Shown here piece after piece: positions 63,316 through 64,000 of a stretch of 64,000 nucleotides of DNA (the first letter of the stretch is position 1; the number at the start of each line of letters is the position of its first letter). The stretch is from contig NZ_CP025408.1 in assembly GCF_002847305.1 (NCBI RefSeq), positions 2,315,001 to 2,379,000 of the forward strand, in the 5' to 3' direction. Made by a program: the position numbers and the translations under genes. The stretch comes from Paracoccus tegillarcae (GTDB lineage Bacteria > Pseudomonadota > Alphaproteobacteria > Rhodobacterales > Rhodobacteraceae). The notes beneath the pieces were generated by a model. It was not told where the DNA came from and did no database searches. It saw nothing but the letters and a program-made list of their open reading frames with translations.

Positions 63316-63951
63316 TCAGACGTGGATAGGCGCGCCGGTCGCCGCCTGAACCTCGTCCAGAGCGTTGCCCGGCGTCAGTTCGACCAGCCGAAATCCCTCT
63401 GGAGCGATATCCAGCACCGCCAGATCCGTATAGACCCGCGCCACCACGGCAGGCCCGGTCAGCGGATAGGTGCAGCGGCGCAGCAGTTTCGGGCGGCCAT
63501 CGCGGTCCAGATGATCCATGATGATCAGTATGGTCGGCACCCCCGCGACCAGATCCATCGCACCGCCAACGGCTGGCGGGTGGCGTTGGTCCAGCGTCGC
63601 CCAATTGGCCAGATCGCCATTTTCGGCCACCTGAAAAGCACCCAGCACCGCGATATCGATATGCCCGCCGCGCATCATCGCAAAACTGTCGGTCTGTCCG
63701 AAATAGGACGCGCCGGGCAGGGCGGTGACAGGCCGTTTGCTGGCGTCGATCAACTCCGGGTCTTCTTGTCCGGCCGCCGGCGCGGGGCCTAGCGCGAGGA
63801 TACCGTTTTCTGAATGCAGGATCACGTCTCGGCCAGCCGGGATTTGCGCGGCGACGCGGCCGGGCTTGCCGATGCCCAGATTGACATAGGCGCCGTCGGG
63901 AATGTCGCGGGCCACGCGCGCGGCCAGTTCGATCTCGTTGCGCCGGTTCAT
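63316..63951 (-). CDS. 3-oxoacid/3-oxoadipate CoA-transferase subunit B
   Basis: 211 residues of the type I CoA transferase beta chain. VNLGIGKPGRVAAQIPAGRD near 23 and the active-site Glu48 in LHSENGILALGP (SENG motif), then IDIAVLGAFQVAENGDLANW near 98 and LDIAPEGFRLVELTPG near 177. It transfers CoA from succinyl-CoA to a 3-oxoacid. PcaJ, ScoB and AtoA-type roles cannot be separated by eye. It is about 25 kb from the pca genes here. Its start overlaps subunit A by ATGA. Confidence 0.92.
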   Translation of the reverse strand: MNRRNEIELAARVARDIPDGAYVNLGIGKPGRVAAQIPAGRDVILHSENGILALGPAPAAGQEDPELIDASKRPVTALPGASYFGQTDSFAMMRGGHIDIAVLGAFQVAENGDLANWATLDQRHPPAVGGAMDLVAGVPTILIIMDHLDRDGRPKLLRRCTYPLTGPAVVARVYTDLAVLDIAPEGFRLVELTPGNALDEVQAATGAPIHV

Positions 63952-64000
63952 GGCCGGACCTCATAGGGGCAAAGGCGGTCGATGAAGATGCCGGGTGTGA
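63948..64000 (-). CDS. 3-oxoacid/3-oxoadipate CoA-transferase subunit A, C-terminus only
   Basis: The last 17 codons are visible, reading TPGIFIDRLCPYEVRP and stop. The TPGIFIDR sequence is the characteristic C-terminus of CoA transferase alpha chains, and the ATGA overlap with subunit B is the normal gene arrangement. The rest lies beyond the window edge. Confidence 0.85.
   Translation of the reverse strand, partial: TPGIFIDRLCPYEVRP

Overview
The window is GC-rich chromosomal DNA from an alphaproteobacterium, most likely a Paracoccus-like member of the Rhodobacteraceae. Supporting signs are the run yajC-secD-secF-Mth938-ccmABCD-ccmG, the secG-pyrG tandem, an EcfG-type promoter in front of a csbD-like gene, and several TTT and TRAP transporters. 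I see no rRNA, tRNA, CRISPR array, insertion sequence or prophage. The only stretch that looks foreign is an AT-rich gene at 3501-4259, just downstream of pyrG.

Layout. 1-16545 holds housekeeping and small metabolic genes: a partial TerB-like gene, PhzF-like isomerase, PPK2, pyrG, secG, two cobalamin genes (cobQ, cobC), ybjN, proC, csaA, a 2-hydroxyacid dehydrogenase, csbD, a glycerate 2-kinase, zntB, and an orphan pair of a DUF1045 2H-phosphoesterase and phnM. 16620-16861 looks like the two ends of a DUF475/TerC-type membrane protein gene whose middle has been lost. 17014-23168 is the Sec translocon accessory operon followed by the cytochrome c maturation genes. 23273-35350 carries ggt, an SDR, acnA, a DUF1223 protein, a DMT exporter, yciB, an alpha/beta hydrolase and fhs.

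35422-48583 is a catabolic island for hydroaromatic and aromatic acids. It holds the protocatechuate genes pcaC-pcaH-pcaG with a beta-keto acid cleavage enzyme, divergent from pcaQ. Next come a dehydroshikimate dehydratase (quiC type), a quinate/shikimate dehydrogenase, a tripartite tricarboxylate transporter (tctCBA), a LysR regulator, and a divergent pair of an FAD flavoprotein and a TIM-barrel isomerase-like protein. The promoter of tctCBA-aroE-quiC and the promoter of the flavoprotein pair share the same 44-base layout (TTAAC-N5-GTTAA-N15-GGTATTTGACGTTA). This suggests one LysR regulon for uptake of a hydroaromatic acid and its conversion through 3-dehydroshikimate to protocatechuate. The substrate, and the roles of the flavoprotein and isomerase, are the least explained part of the window.

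49274-61214 is a second catabolic island. A DeoR regulator heads an operon for a TRAP transporter, a gamma-glutamylpolyamine synthetase-like enzyme, an aldehyde dehydrogenase and an iron-type alcohol dehydrogenase. Divergent from it are a GlpA-like flavoprotein with a BFD [2Fe-2S] domain, a partner flavoprotein and an FGGY (glycerol kinase-like) kinase. The gene set suggests use of an amino alcohol or glycerol-like compound. The window ends with rpsA and a succinyl-CoA/3-oxoadipate-type CoA transferase (subunit B complete, subunit A cut by the window edge).
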